DNA of 6,703 nt from DASPKW01 sp038244055 (GCA_038244055.1 JBBRTW010000408.1:1-6703), one strand, 5' to 3'. Counted from the stretch's first letter, positions 1 through 5,815 are shown. Translations and numbers: made by a program. Notes: generated from the sequence alone by a model not told the origin.

Positions 1-2
1 CC

Positions 3-524
3 GAGCCGCTCACCGACGATCTGGCCCGGCGCGCCGCGCATTGGGCGGTTTTTGCTGGCGCCGCTGGACACACCTACGGCCACAACAGTATCTGGCAAAT
101 GTTCGTCCCCGGAAAAAGCCACTCGCACGGGGGAGCCGAAACTTCATGGCAGGCTGGCCTCGACGCACCAAGTGCGGCGCAGATGGGCCACTTGAGGAAG
201 CTCATGGAGTCGCACTCCTTCGCCACCCTCCAGCCCGACCTCTCACTGCTGGCGTTCGCGCAGGAGAAGCCGTGGGAAATGTGTCTCGCGCTGCGCGGCA
301 AGGACCGCGCACTCCTCTACACCCCCACAGGCCGCACGCTGGACATCCACTCCGGCAAGCTGACGGGTTCAAAAGTGAAAGCGGCATGGTTCGACCCCCG
401 CACCGGCGAGAGCACGGCCCTCGGCGAGTTTGAGAACACGGGCCGCCGCGCGTTCGACCCGCCGGGTGAGGAACAGATGGGAAATGATTGGGCGTTGATT
501 CTGGAAGTGGAGAAGTCACAGTAG
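3..524 (+). CDS. Apiosidase-like (DUF4038) glycoside hydrolase, C-terminal part
   Basis: This is the last 173 residues of a protein whose start lies before the window; the frame is open from base 3. The visible part begins in the end of a TIM-barrel glycoside hydrolase of the DUF4038/apiosidase-like type (GH140-related): the segment AGAAGHTYGHNSIWQMF matches the conserved Ala-Gly-x-x-Gly-His-Thr-Tyr-Gly...Ile-Trp-Gln-Met stretch of that family. It is followed by the usual helical link and then a small beta-rich C-terminal domain with AWFDPRTGE, the signature of the 'putative collagen-binding' domain that commonly closes these enzymes. The likely role is hydrolysis of a plant or algal polysaccharide side chain outside the cytoplasm; the substrate cannot be read from this fragment and the catalytic residues lie upstream. 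The next gene starts 13 bases after the stop and carries a related enzyme, so this was probably one transcription unit for glycan breakdown. Family assignment is from motif recognition only. Confidence 0.8.
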   Translation, partial: EPLTDDLARRAAHWAVFAGAAGHTYGHNSIWQMFVPGKSHSHGGAETSWQAGLDAPSAAQMGHLRKLMESHSFATLQPDLSLLAFAQEKPWEMCLALRGKDRALLYTPTGRTLDIHSGKLTGSKVKAAWFDPRTGESTALGEFENTGRRAFDPPGEEQMGNDWALILEVEKSQ

Positions 525-537
525 TGGGAGCACGATT

Positions 538-756
538 ATGAAGAAACTCAATGAAGCCGTCTGGCATCAGCTTGCAGCCGAGGAAACCGCCCGCCGGCTG
601 GAAGTGAACTTCGCGCAGGGCCTTTCCGACGACGAAGTGAAACGACGCCAGGCAGAGTTCGGTTTGAATCAGATGACGGCGCGGCGCGGCACGCCCGCGT
701 GGGTGAAGTTCCTCCAGCAGTTCAAGCAGGCGCTCGTTTATATCCTGGTCGCCGCC
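538..756 (+). pseudogene. 5' remnant of a cation-transporting P-type ATPase gene
   Basis: The first ~73 codons of the chimeric frame match the start of Ca2+/cation-type P-type ATPases (Cation_ATPase_N domain and the beginning of transmembrane helix 1). A full gene of this family encodes roughly 800-900 residues with DKTGT, TGDN and 8-10 membrane helices; none of this is present here or elsewhere in the window. The ribosome binding site and start codon belong to this remnant, so expression of the downstream hydrolase frame would now depend on the ATPase start. The breakpoint lies at about 751-760, at the GTC GCC GCC ACG codons. I am confident of the similarity of this segment to ATPase N-termini but cannot tell from sequence alone whether the join exists in the living cell. 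Confidence 0.65.
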
Positions 757-2328
757 ACGACTTCTTCACCGGTGGTCGGTGCCGGCGCCGAGAATTTTGT
801 CTCCGGCACGCACACTGCTCCCCACCGCGGAGTCTGGCAGATCGAACTGACGCTGGACGATGCCGAGGGTAATCCTTTTTTCGACGTCGAACTGAATTTC
901 GTCTTTACCCTGCCCGACGGGTCGGAAGTCAAAGCCGAGGGTTTCTGCCGGGGTGGCAACCGCTGGGCTGGCCGGGCGTATTGCGCGCAAGTCGGCCCGT
1001 GGAAATGGCGCAGCGTGGCGAACCGTGCGGCGCTGGACGGCCGGCGCGGCGCGTTTGAGGTGACACCCTCCACGCTGCCGGGCAAGCTGCGGCACCACCC
1101 GCAGGACCGTCGCCAGTTCGCCTACGACAACGGCGAGTGGTTTCTGCATCTCGGCGACACGGGCTACCGCCACGTCACCGACACCGAGCCGCTCCGGCAG
1201 CAATACATTGATGAAGCCGCGCAGGCCGGCTTCAATAAGATCCGCACCTGGTTCTGTCGGGGACGGCATGACGTTGGCGCGTTGTTCACGCCGGACCGCA
1301 AGGGATTGGACCTGGCTTACTGGGACGAAATCGAACGGCGACTGGTTTATGCCCTGGAAAAGTATCCGCGCATCCAGTTCCAGTTGATTCCTTACGGTGA
1401 GGACTGGCCGGAATTGGCGCGTTACGGCCAGGGCGACAAAGCCGCGTTGCTCGTGGCCCGTTACGCTCAGGCCCGGTTCTCCGCCTTTCCAAATGTGCAG
1501 TGGTGCTTTTCCAACGACAGCCATATCTCACCCGGAGCGGGCAACCGCAATGCCGATCCGGCGACCATCCATCGCATCGGACGCGACATGCGGGCGCGCG
1601 AGCCGTGGGGCACCCTTCTGAGCAATCACCAGCAGCGCTTCCAAGGTTACTCGTTCGTGGATGCCGCGTGGTCGGACATCATCACGCTGGAGGACCGCGA
1701 CCAGGTGGCCGGCGCGCTCATCCTGCAATACCGCGTGCTGGGGAACGATCCGGTCGTGCTGGATGAAGACCGTTACGGGAACTATATCTCGCCCAAACAC
1801 GACCGCTATTTCTTCCGGCGCTTGATGTGGTCTAGCCTGTTGAGCGGCGGGCACGCGACGTATGGCGGTCTGAACACGTATGAACCCTTTGCCGGCACGA
1901 AGTCACTGCAAGGGATGCACGGCTACTTGACCGCTGTGCGCGACGGCCGCATGGACGACGGCGCGGCGGATTTTCCGCACATCCGCCGGTTCTTCGCCGA
2001 GGCGAAACTGACCTTGGTTGGCCTGCAACCGAACGATCCCATGGCGGGCAACGACGGGCACAGCGTGAAGGTGATTGCCGGGGAGAAGGTCATCATCGCG
2101 TATCTGCAAAATCCCGACTCGCGCGCGCCAGAAACCGCCAACGTGGCTGAGACCGCCGCGACCTGTCGGTTGCATCTGCCCCCCGGCGGCTGGCGCCTGC
2201 GCTGGTTTGATCCCCGCACTGGCCGGTGGCACCCAAACCCTCAGCGCGACGAAATGAGCGGTGGCGACACGCGCGACTTCAAATCACCTTTCCCCGGCGA
2301 TGCCGTCCTGTTGCTCACTTTGCCGTGA
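538..2328 (+). CDS. Chimeric ORF: P-type ATPase N-terminus fused to DUF5060/DUF4038 glycoside hydrolase
   Basis: The 596-residue frame starts at ATG 538 with GGGAG seven bases upstream. Residues about 9-73 read as the N-terminal domain of a cation-transporting P-type ATPase: WHQL near the start, a LEVNFAQGLSDDEVKRR segment, FGLNQ, then FLQQFKQALVYILVAA leading into the first membrane helix. There is no phosphorylation motif (DKTGT) or other ATPase part. From about residue 74 the protein becomes a secreted glycoside hydrolase: a DUF5060-type beta domain (about 86-175, with GVWQIEL, FFDVEL, GPWKW), an apiosidase-like TIM barrel (about 190-465, with FLHLGDTGYRHV, WFCRG, NVQWCFSND, PVVLDEDRYGNY and SGGHATYGGLNTY) and a C-terminal collagen-binding-like domain with LRWFDPRTGRW (554-564). 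Acidic residues D327 and E410/D411 are candidate catalytic groups by position only. The hydrolase part looks complete and presumably cleaves a glycan outside the cytoplasm. The fusion has no sensible combined function. It may be a real rearrangement or an assembly chimera, and translation from an internal GTG at 703 would yield a normal signal peptide. Confidence 0.75.
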   Translation: MKKLNEAVWHQLAAEETARRLEVNFAQGLSDDEVKRRQAEFGLNQMTARRGTPAWVKFLQQFKQALVYILVAATTSSPVVGAGAENFVSGTHTAPHRGVWQIELTLDDAEGNPFFDVELNFVFTLPDGSEVKAEGFCRGGNRWAGRAYCAQVGPWKWRSVANRAALDGRRGAFEVTPSTLPGKLRHHPQDRRQFAYDNGEWFLHLGDTGYRHVTDTEPLRQQYIDEAAQAGFNKIRTWFCRGRHDVGALFTPDRKGLDLAYWDEIERRLVYALEKYPRIQFQLIPYGEDWPELARYGQGDKAALLVARYAQARFSAFPNVQWCFSNDSHISPGAGNRNADPATIHRIGRDMRAREPWGTLLSNHQQRFQGYSFVDAAWSDIITLEDRDQVAGALILQYRVLGNDPVVLDEDRYGNYISPKHDRYFFRRLMWSSLLSGGHATYGGLNTYEPFAGTKSLQGMHGYLTAVRDGRMDDGAADFPHIRRFFAEAKLTLVGLQPNDPMAGNDGHSVKVIAGEKVIIAYLQNPDSRAPETANVAETAATCRLHLPPGGWRLRWFDPRTGRWHPNPQRDEMSGGDTRDFKSPFPGDAVLLLTLP

Positions 2329-2344
2329 TAACAACCCTTCGACC

Positions 2345-2855
2345 ATGATGAATCCACGAATCTTCCTGATCACGCTTCTGCTGAGCCTGCCGGGGGCACC
2401 TGCCGGACAAGCTGCCGTCCCGTCTGGCGGCGCGCTGGCAGGCGAGCGATTTCGTGTCATCGTGTCCACCGACATCGGCGGCTCGGACCCGGACGACTTC
2501 CAGTCCATGGTCCACTACCTCGTGTATGCGGACTTGATCGATACCGAAGGGCTGATCGCCTCGCCGTTTCACGCCAGTCGCAAACGGAACATCCTTGAAG
2601 TCCTCGACGCCTACCAATACAAAATGCGGCAGTGCCTCGACGATGCCTCCAAGGCGTTGAAGCTGGCACGCGATTCGGGCCTGAAGCGCATCCCCGATTT
2701 CACGATCGGATTCGACCGCGTGCTTCAGAGGCCGGAGAGCGGGCGCATCGAAGACACCGAGGCGCATCCCAGCGATGGCAGCCGGCTCATTGTCGCCGAG
2801 GCACGCTAGGCTTCGGCGGGAAAGCCGCTGCTGGTCGTCGTGGGTGGCCCGCTCT
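2345..2855 (+). pseudogene. Truncated DUF1593 (nucleoside-hydrolase-like) secreted protein
   Basis: The frame starts at tandem ATGs (2345, 2348), 16 bases after the preceding gene, without an obvious ribosome binding site, and stops at TAG 2807-2809 after 154 residues. A Sec signal peptide is visible (MMNPRIFLITLLLSLPGAPA, cleavage near GQAA, residues 21-24). Then follows VIVSTDIGGSDPDDFQSMVHYLVYAD (38-63), the Asp-rich metal and ribose-binding motif of the nucleoside-hydrolase fold in its DUF1593 form, and GLIASPFHASRK. Full-length relatives are about 300-480 residues, so more than half is missing. Beyond the TAG the same frame goes on with ASAGKPLLVVVGGPL (to about 2852), the next expected strand of the fold, so TAG is probably a nonsense mutation inside the gene. 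After that the family-like sequence ends. The intact parent would be a periplasmic or exported hydrolase linked with the sugar-degrading neighbours; this copy should be inactive because it lacks the C-terminal half. Confidence 0.7.
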
Positions 2856-2909
2856 GCTGGATGACGTGGCGAAGAATTTCCCCATGCCGGGACAACCTTG
2901 AAGGAAGTA

Positions 2910-2931
2910 AAAATAAACCGAAAATAAACCG
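2910..2931. repeat. Perfect 11-bp tandem duplication
   Basis: The unit AAAATAAACCG occurs twice head to tail (2910-2920 and 2921-2931), an A-rich island at the edge of the C-rich spacer. It could be replication slippage or a binding site for a protein recognising repeated sequence; nothing in the sequence decides between these. Read on the - strand it gives a T-rich stretch. Confidence 0.8.
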
Positions 2932-3008
2932 GGACGGGTCCAATAAAACCTCCCCTCCCCAAATATCGCAAACATCGCCTTGCGAACCAACAGCCCGCTC
3001 GCTCCTCC

Positions 3009-3038
3009 CCGGGCTCGCCCGGCTCCGCGCTTCGCGCG
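3009..3038. repeat. Two adjacent GC-rich palindromes
   Basis: CCGGGC-TC-GCCCGG (3009-3022) and CGCGC-TTC-GCGCG (3026-3038) lie side by side in the spacer. Either could form a small stem in RNA of either strand. There is no T-run right after them on the + strand, so they do not form a standard terminator; a repetitive-palindrome or protein-binding role is possible but unproven. Confidence 0.45.
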
Positions 3039-3345
3039 CGATTTCCACCCTCGCCAATATAATCGCAATCCCGCACATCCCCCAGCCCCGCCAGGCCGAT
3101 GCACGCGCCCCATCGCCGGCGTCCGACCATCCGAAGCGCCATGGCCCCGATCGGCCTCTTCCCGTAGCGGGCTCGGCCCACCCCCAATCCACACCCAGCC
3201 AGTCCCGGCGACAAAAAGTCCACATCCGCCCATCCCTTTCATATCCGCATGGCTCAATATCTCTCCCCCGCCCGAATCCCCATGGGAATTTAACTCGTAT
3301 GTTCGCAATACGTTAGGTTACGCCTCGCCCCGATTCCACGGAGAT

Positions 3346-3361
3346 TGTTCCACGTGGAACA
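3346..3361. promoter_or_regulatory. parS: parS site (ParB-binding centromere-like palindrome)
   Basis: TGTTCCACGTGGAACA is a perfect 16-bp palindrome identical to the parS form described in Pseudomonas and one base pair per arm or less from the Bacillus consensus TGTTNCACGTGNAACA. ParB binds it as a dimer, spreads along the DNA and, with ParA and SMC, segregates the origin region. It sits in non-coding DNA 126 bases before the transaldolase start. An additional half-site TTCCACG is seen at 3334-3340. No parA, parB, gidB or dnaA is visible in the window, so this would be one of the outlying parS copies usual near replication origins. A 16-base exact match is very unlikely by chance, though ParB binding is inferred. 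Confidence 0.85.
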
Positions 3362-3473
3362 TTTTACATTCCCCCAATTCCCTCCATGCAGGCAAGGGGT
3401 GGGCGGCGCACCGAGTCACCATGAACTTTTCATTTCGCCCATCGCCCGGCTACGATCCATTGGAACCTTTTTG

Positions 3474-3479
3474 AAGGAG
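3474..3479 (+). promoter_or_regulatory. Ribosome binding site of the transaldolase gene
   Basis: AAGGAG lies seven bases before ATG 3487, an excellent Shine-Dalgarno match and spacing. It fixes the start of the gene and argues against the overlapping upstream frames. Confidence 0.85.
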
Positions 3480-3486
3480 TCAGCCC

Positions 3487-4533
3487 ATGTCCCTGCAATC
3501 CCTCATCGCCACCGGCACCAAGCTCTGGCTCGATTCGATCGATCCCCAGCTCGTCGAATCGAACTACGCGGCCGGGGCTACCGGCGCGACTTCCAACCCG
3601 ATCATCATCGCCGATCTCATCAAGACCGGCCGGTTCGATTCACTGATCGAGCATTTCATCGAAAAAGGCAGCGATGATTCCACCATCGCCTGGCTCCTGA
3701 CCGATCACCTGGTCAAGCAGGCGCAGTCCGTCTTCGGGCCCGTGAACGGCAAAACCCGCGGCGATGATGGCTACGTTTCCTTCGAGCTCGATCCGCTCCT
3801 GGAAGACACCGCCAATCCCAAGCCGCACGCCGAGCGCGTGGAAGGCTACATCGAGCTCGGCCGACAATGGGCCAAGGGCCACATGAACCGCATGATCAAA
3901 GTCCCCGCCACCCCGGCCGGCCTCGATGCCCTGGAAGAACTCGCCGCCTCCAGCGTCACCCTCAATGTCACCCTCATCTTCTCCGAGCGCCAGTACAAGC
4001 TGGCCCGCGATGCGGTCTGGCGCGGCGCGCAGCGGCGCGGATCGCTGGAGCGCTTCAAGAGCGTCTATTCGATCTTCGTCTCGCGCGTGGATGTCTACAC
4101 CGAGAAGGCGCTCCCCGCGCTCTCGCCCGCGGCCCAGGGCCAGGTCGGCATCGTCAACGCCAAGCGAATCTGGCGGCTGAACAAGGATTTCTGGAGTCCG
4201 AAAAACCTCGCCCTCTCGCAGGAAATGATCTTCGCCTCCACCGGCACCAAAAAGCCCGAAGACCCGGCCGACAAATATGTCAGCGCCTTGGCCGGCAGCG
4301 ATATCCAGACCAATCCCCCCAAGACCAATGATGCGGTCGACAGGCTCGGCAAGACCTACACCCGCCAGGTCGATGAGCTCCCCGCCCAGGCCATCCTCGA
4401 TGAGATCGACCAGAAGGTCGATCAGCAGAAGATGGAAGACAAGCTCATGGAAGAAGGCACCGCGAAATTCGCCGAGCCGCAGAAGGCGCTGCTGAAGTTG
4501 ATCGGCGAGAAGAGGGCTGTGCTGACGGCGTAG
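3487..4533 (+). CDS. tal: Transaldolase family protein
   Basis: The 348-residue protein is a complete class I aldolase-fold transaldolase, which transfers a dihydroxyacetone unit between sedoheptulose-7-phosphate and glyceraldehyde-3-phosphate in the non-oxidative pentose phosphate pathway in the cytoplasm. Visible family motifs are LWLDS (13-17), GATSNP (33-38), YVSFE (96-100), NRMIKVPAT with the Schiff-base lysine K138, LNVTLIFS (159-166), SIFVSR (195-200) and FASTGTK (249-255), followed by a DIQTNPPKT segment. By alignment in the mind with E. coli TalB, D16, N37, E100, K138, N160, T162, S195 and R200 match the catalytic or phosphate-binding residues; the C-terminal phosphate-site arginine appears replaced in an ASTGTK-type motif, as in the transaldolase forms related to the mycobacterial-type enzyme. 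Length is normal. The gene has its own strong ribosome binding site and no co-oriented gene close upstream, so it is probably transcribed alone from a promoter in the spacer. Confidence 0.93.
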   Translation: MSLQSLIATGTKLWLDSIDPQLVESNYAAGATGATSNPIIIADLIKTGRFDSLIEHFIEKGSDDSTIAWLLTDHLVKQAQSVFGPVNGKTRGDDGYVSFELDPLLEDTANPKPHAERVEGYIELGRQWAKGHMNRMIKVPATPAGLDALEELAASSVTLNVTLIFSERQYKLARDAVWRGAQRRGSLERFKSVYSIFVSRVDVYTEKALPALSPAAQGQVGIVNAKRIWRLNKDFWSPKNLALSQEMIFASTGTKKPEDPADKYVSALAGSDIQTNPPKTNDAVDRLGKTYTRQVDELPAQAILDEIDQKVDQQKMEDKLMEEGTAKFAEPQKALLKLIGEKRAVLTA

Positions 4534-4544
4534 GATCGCGAGCC

Positions 4545-4575
4545 AAAAAACAAAACTAAAAACTAAAAACTTAAA
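4545..4575. repeat. A-rich short tandem repeat
   Basis: Just after the transaldolase stop, a run of six A is followed by CAAAAC and two copies of TAAAAAC (4557-4570) ending in TTAAA. I recall similar C(T)AAAAA-type tracts in spacers of repeat-rich environmental bacteria, often next to the repeat at 4611-4640. No stem precedes a T-run on the + strand, so this is not a terminator for the transaldolase gene. Confidence 0.55.
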
Positions 4576-4610
4576 GGTGCGAAATTGATTTGCCGGGAGC
4601 GCTTCCGAAT

Positions 4611-4640
4611 TCTCCGCGTCCTCTGCGTCTTTGCGGTGAA
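4611..4640. repeat. Dispersed intergenic repeat with 9-bp imperfect period
   Basis: The stretch CTCCGCGTC-CTCTGCGTC-TTTGCGGTG (about 4612-4638) is built of three imperfect 9-base units. Its - strand translation contains HRKDAEDAE, a peptide I recognise from spurious gene calls produced by the same repeat in many Verrucomicrobiota, Planctomycetota and other environmental genomes. It is not a gene. It lies between the transaldolase and the deacetylase genes, and its copy number in this genome cannot be seen here. Confidence 0.6.
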
Positions 4641-4691
4641 TATTCTTCGCGCTCTTAACGCCGCGAGCGGTTTGGTAGACAATGAGCTTCC

Positions 4692-5720
4692 ATGCTCTCA
4701 TCATTGAAAACTCGTCTGCGGCGGTTCGTGCGGGGGCGGCAGAAGGCCGAGTTGTTCCCCTATTTCCTGCATCATCACAAGCTCGGCGGCGGGATGGGCG
4801 GCGGCGGCGGTTCGACCGTGAGAAGCTTGAATCGCGCCCCGCGCGGGATCGCTTCATCGCTGGCGCGAGGGCTGCCGTTCTGCGACGGCACCCGGACCCT
4901 CGCCCAGGCCGCCCGCGCCGGCGCGGTCTCTAAATCGTGCCTCTATGGCGCTTACGAAGAAGAGCTCGCCCTCCTCTGGCCGACCCCCATTCCCGATGCG
5001 CTCCCCATCGCTCCATCGGCCCCCAAATCCATCATCATCTCCCCCCATCGCGATGATGCCGCGCTTTCCATGGGCGGCCGGCTCCTGCAAACACCGCGAG
5101 ATTTCCTCATCTACAACGTTTACACGATCACAAGCTGGTGGCGCTTTCCCTACACCAACAATGATCTCCCCGCCATCGAAGCCGCGCGCCTGGCCGAGGA
5201 TCAGCTTATCTCCCGCATGACGGGCGTCTCCATGATCGATCTCGGCTATCAGGAGGCCCCCCTGCGCGGGCATGCAATTAAGGATATTTTCACGACCGAC
5301 CCTTCCCCCGCCGACATGGCCGAGCTGCGCCCCAAGCTTCTGAATACCTTCGCCAACCTGATTCCCAAACATCCCGAGGCCGACTGGTATCTTCCCTTCG
5401 CCATCGGCCGGCACATCGATCACCGCCTCGCCCGCGATGCCGCGATGGATGCCCTTCGTCACGCCGGCGTCGACAACTCGCGCATCCACTTCTACGAGGA
5501 CCTCCCCTACGCCGCCAAAGGCCAGACCACCGATTTCCGCGAGACGCATCCGACCACGGCGATCACCGATGAGGTGCATGAGATCGGCGCTGTGATCGAT
5601 CAGAAGATCGAGCTATTGCGCGCCTATTGGTCGCAACTAAGCTGGGGCCAGTTGCCCGAACTCAAAACCCACGCCGCCAGCGGCGAAAAATTCATCGAGC
5701 GCAGCCATACGCTGAAGTAG
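4692..5720 (+). CDS. PIG-L/LmbE-family deacetylase with N-terminal extension
   Basis: The 342-residue protein has the zinc-dependent N-acetylglucosaminyl deacetylase fold of the PIG-L/LmbE family. The metal motif is IISPHRDDAALSMGG (115-129; H119 and D122 as ligands, D121 as likely base), a variant of the usual HPDD motif with Arg for Pro, and the third ligand motif is GRHIDH (239-244, H244). Such enzymes remove acetyl groups from amino sugars or glycoconjugates; the substrate here is unknown. Residues 1-110 precede the catalytic fold: a basic start, a Gly-rich stretch (32-40) and about 55-97 with LPFCDGTRTLAQAARAG, which resembles a small PqqD-like or winged-helix module. ATG 4692 is the first possible start in frame (TGA at 4683); no Shine-Dalgarno sequence is visible, so a later start is possible. 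There is no signal peptide or membrane segment, suggesting a cytoplasmic enzyme. The stop codon lies inside an inverted repeat arm. The neighbours do not explain its function. Confidence 0.82.
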   Translation: MLSSLKTRLRRFVRGRQKAELFPYFLHHHKLGGGMGGGGGSTVRSLNRAPRGIASSLARGLPFCDGTRTLAQAARAGAVSKSCLYGAYEEELALLWPTPIPDALPIAPSAPKSIIISPHRDDAALSMGGRLLQTPRDFLIYNVYTITSWWRFPYTNNDLPAIEAARLAEDQLISRMTGVSMIDLGYQEAPLRGHAIKDIFTTDPSPADMAELRPKLLNTFANLIPKHPEADWYLPFAIGRHIDHRLARDAAMDALRHAGVDNSRIHFYEDLPYAAKGQTTDFRETHPTTAITDEVHEIGAVIDQKIELLRAYWSQLSWGQLPELKTHAASGEKFIERSHTLK

Positions 5721-5814
5721 CACGGGCATCCTGCCCGTGTGAGCCGCGCCGGCTTCAAGAAACCGCATGCTTCCATTCATCGTGCATTCCACACGGGCAG
5801 GATGCCCGTGCTAC
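5717..5814. repeat. REP/BIME-like inverted repeat pair, 25-bp arms
   Basis: Bases 5717-5741 and 5790-5814 are exact reverse complements over 25 bp, separated by 48 bp. Each arm is itself a hairpin: CACGGGCA-TCC-TGCCCGTG at 5721-5739, and its mirror in the right arm. The arrangement of paired palindromes in a convergent intergenic region is typical of REP-like elements mobilised in trans by RAYT-type transposases. The core GCACGGGCATCCTGCCCGTG resembles a repeat family I know from Verrucomicrobiota and Planctomycetota, often mistranslated as TGRMPVL or HGQDARAT. The TAG stop of the deacetylase gene (5718-5720) is part of the left arm. No transposase gene lies in the window. Confidence 0.85.
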
Positions 5815-5815
5815 G

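Larger units (their letters stand above)
2856..3486 (+). other. Gene-free, C-rich spacer
   Basis: I see no convincing gene here. The + strand is heavily C over G: bases 2941-3000 contain 26 C and 6 G, and 3181-3240 contain 30 C and 7 G. Because of this bias several frames stay open and give proline- or arginine-rich translations with no family resemblance on either strand. The region holds an 11-bp tandem repeat, two GC-rich palindromes, a parS site and, at its right end, the leader of the transaldolase gene. The left edge follows directly on the breakpoint of the DUF1593 remnant. Confidence 0.6.

Noticed and set aside
766..1524. A 252-codon - strand frame opposite the hydrolase domain
   Set aside because: It is antisense to a domain with good family motifs and has no recognisable content or ribosome binding site.
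3285..3320. A possible sigma-70 promoter for the transaldolase gene (TTAACT ... TAGGTT)
   Set aside because: The match to -35 and -10 consensus is weak and such sequences are common by chance; not supported enough to annotate.
2840..3474. Proline- and arginine-rich frames on both strands of the spacer
   Set aside because: Several frames are open at once, as expected from the C-over-G bias. None has a family motif or a convincing start signal, and codon use is not gene-like.
3345..3677. A + strand frame starting MFHVEH over the parS site
   Set aside because: MFHVEH is simply the translation of the parS palindrome. The frame then overlaps the transaldolase start out of frame.
4660..4672. A small palindrome CCGC-GA-GCGG before the deacetylase gene
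   Set aside because: It is a four-base stem without T-run or other context; likely chance in GC-rich DNA.
3640..4857. A 405-codon open frame on the - strand
   Set aside because: It runs antisense to the transaldolase gene, whose active-site motifs are clear, and crosses the intergenic repeat. Its translation shows no family features; it is a by-product of GC-rich codon use.
5717..5814. CRISPR repeat or insertion-sequence ends
   Set aside because: There are only two copies, in inverted orientation, with 48 bases between and no transposase; this fits a REP-like pair better.
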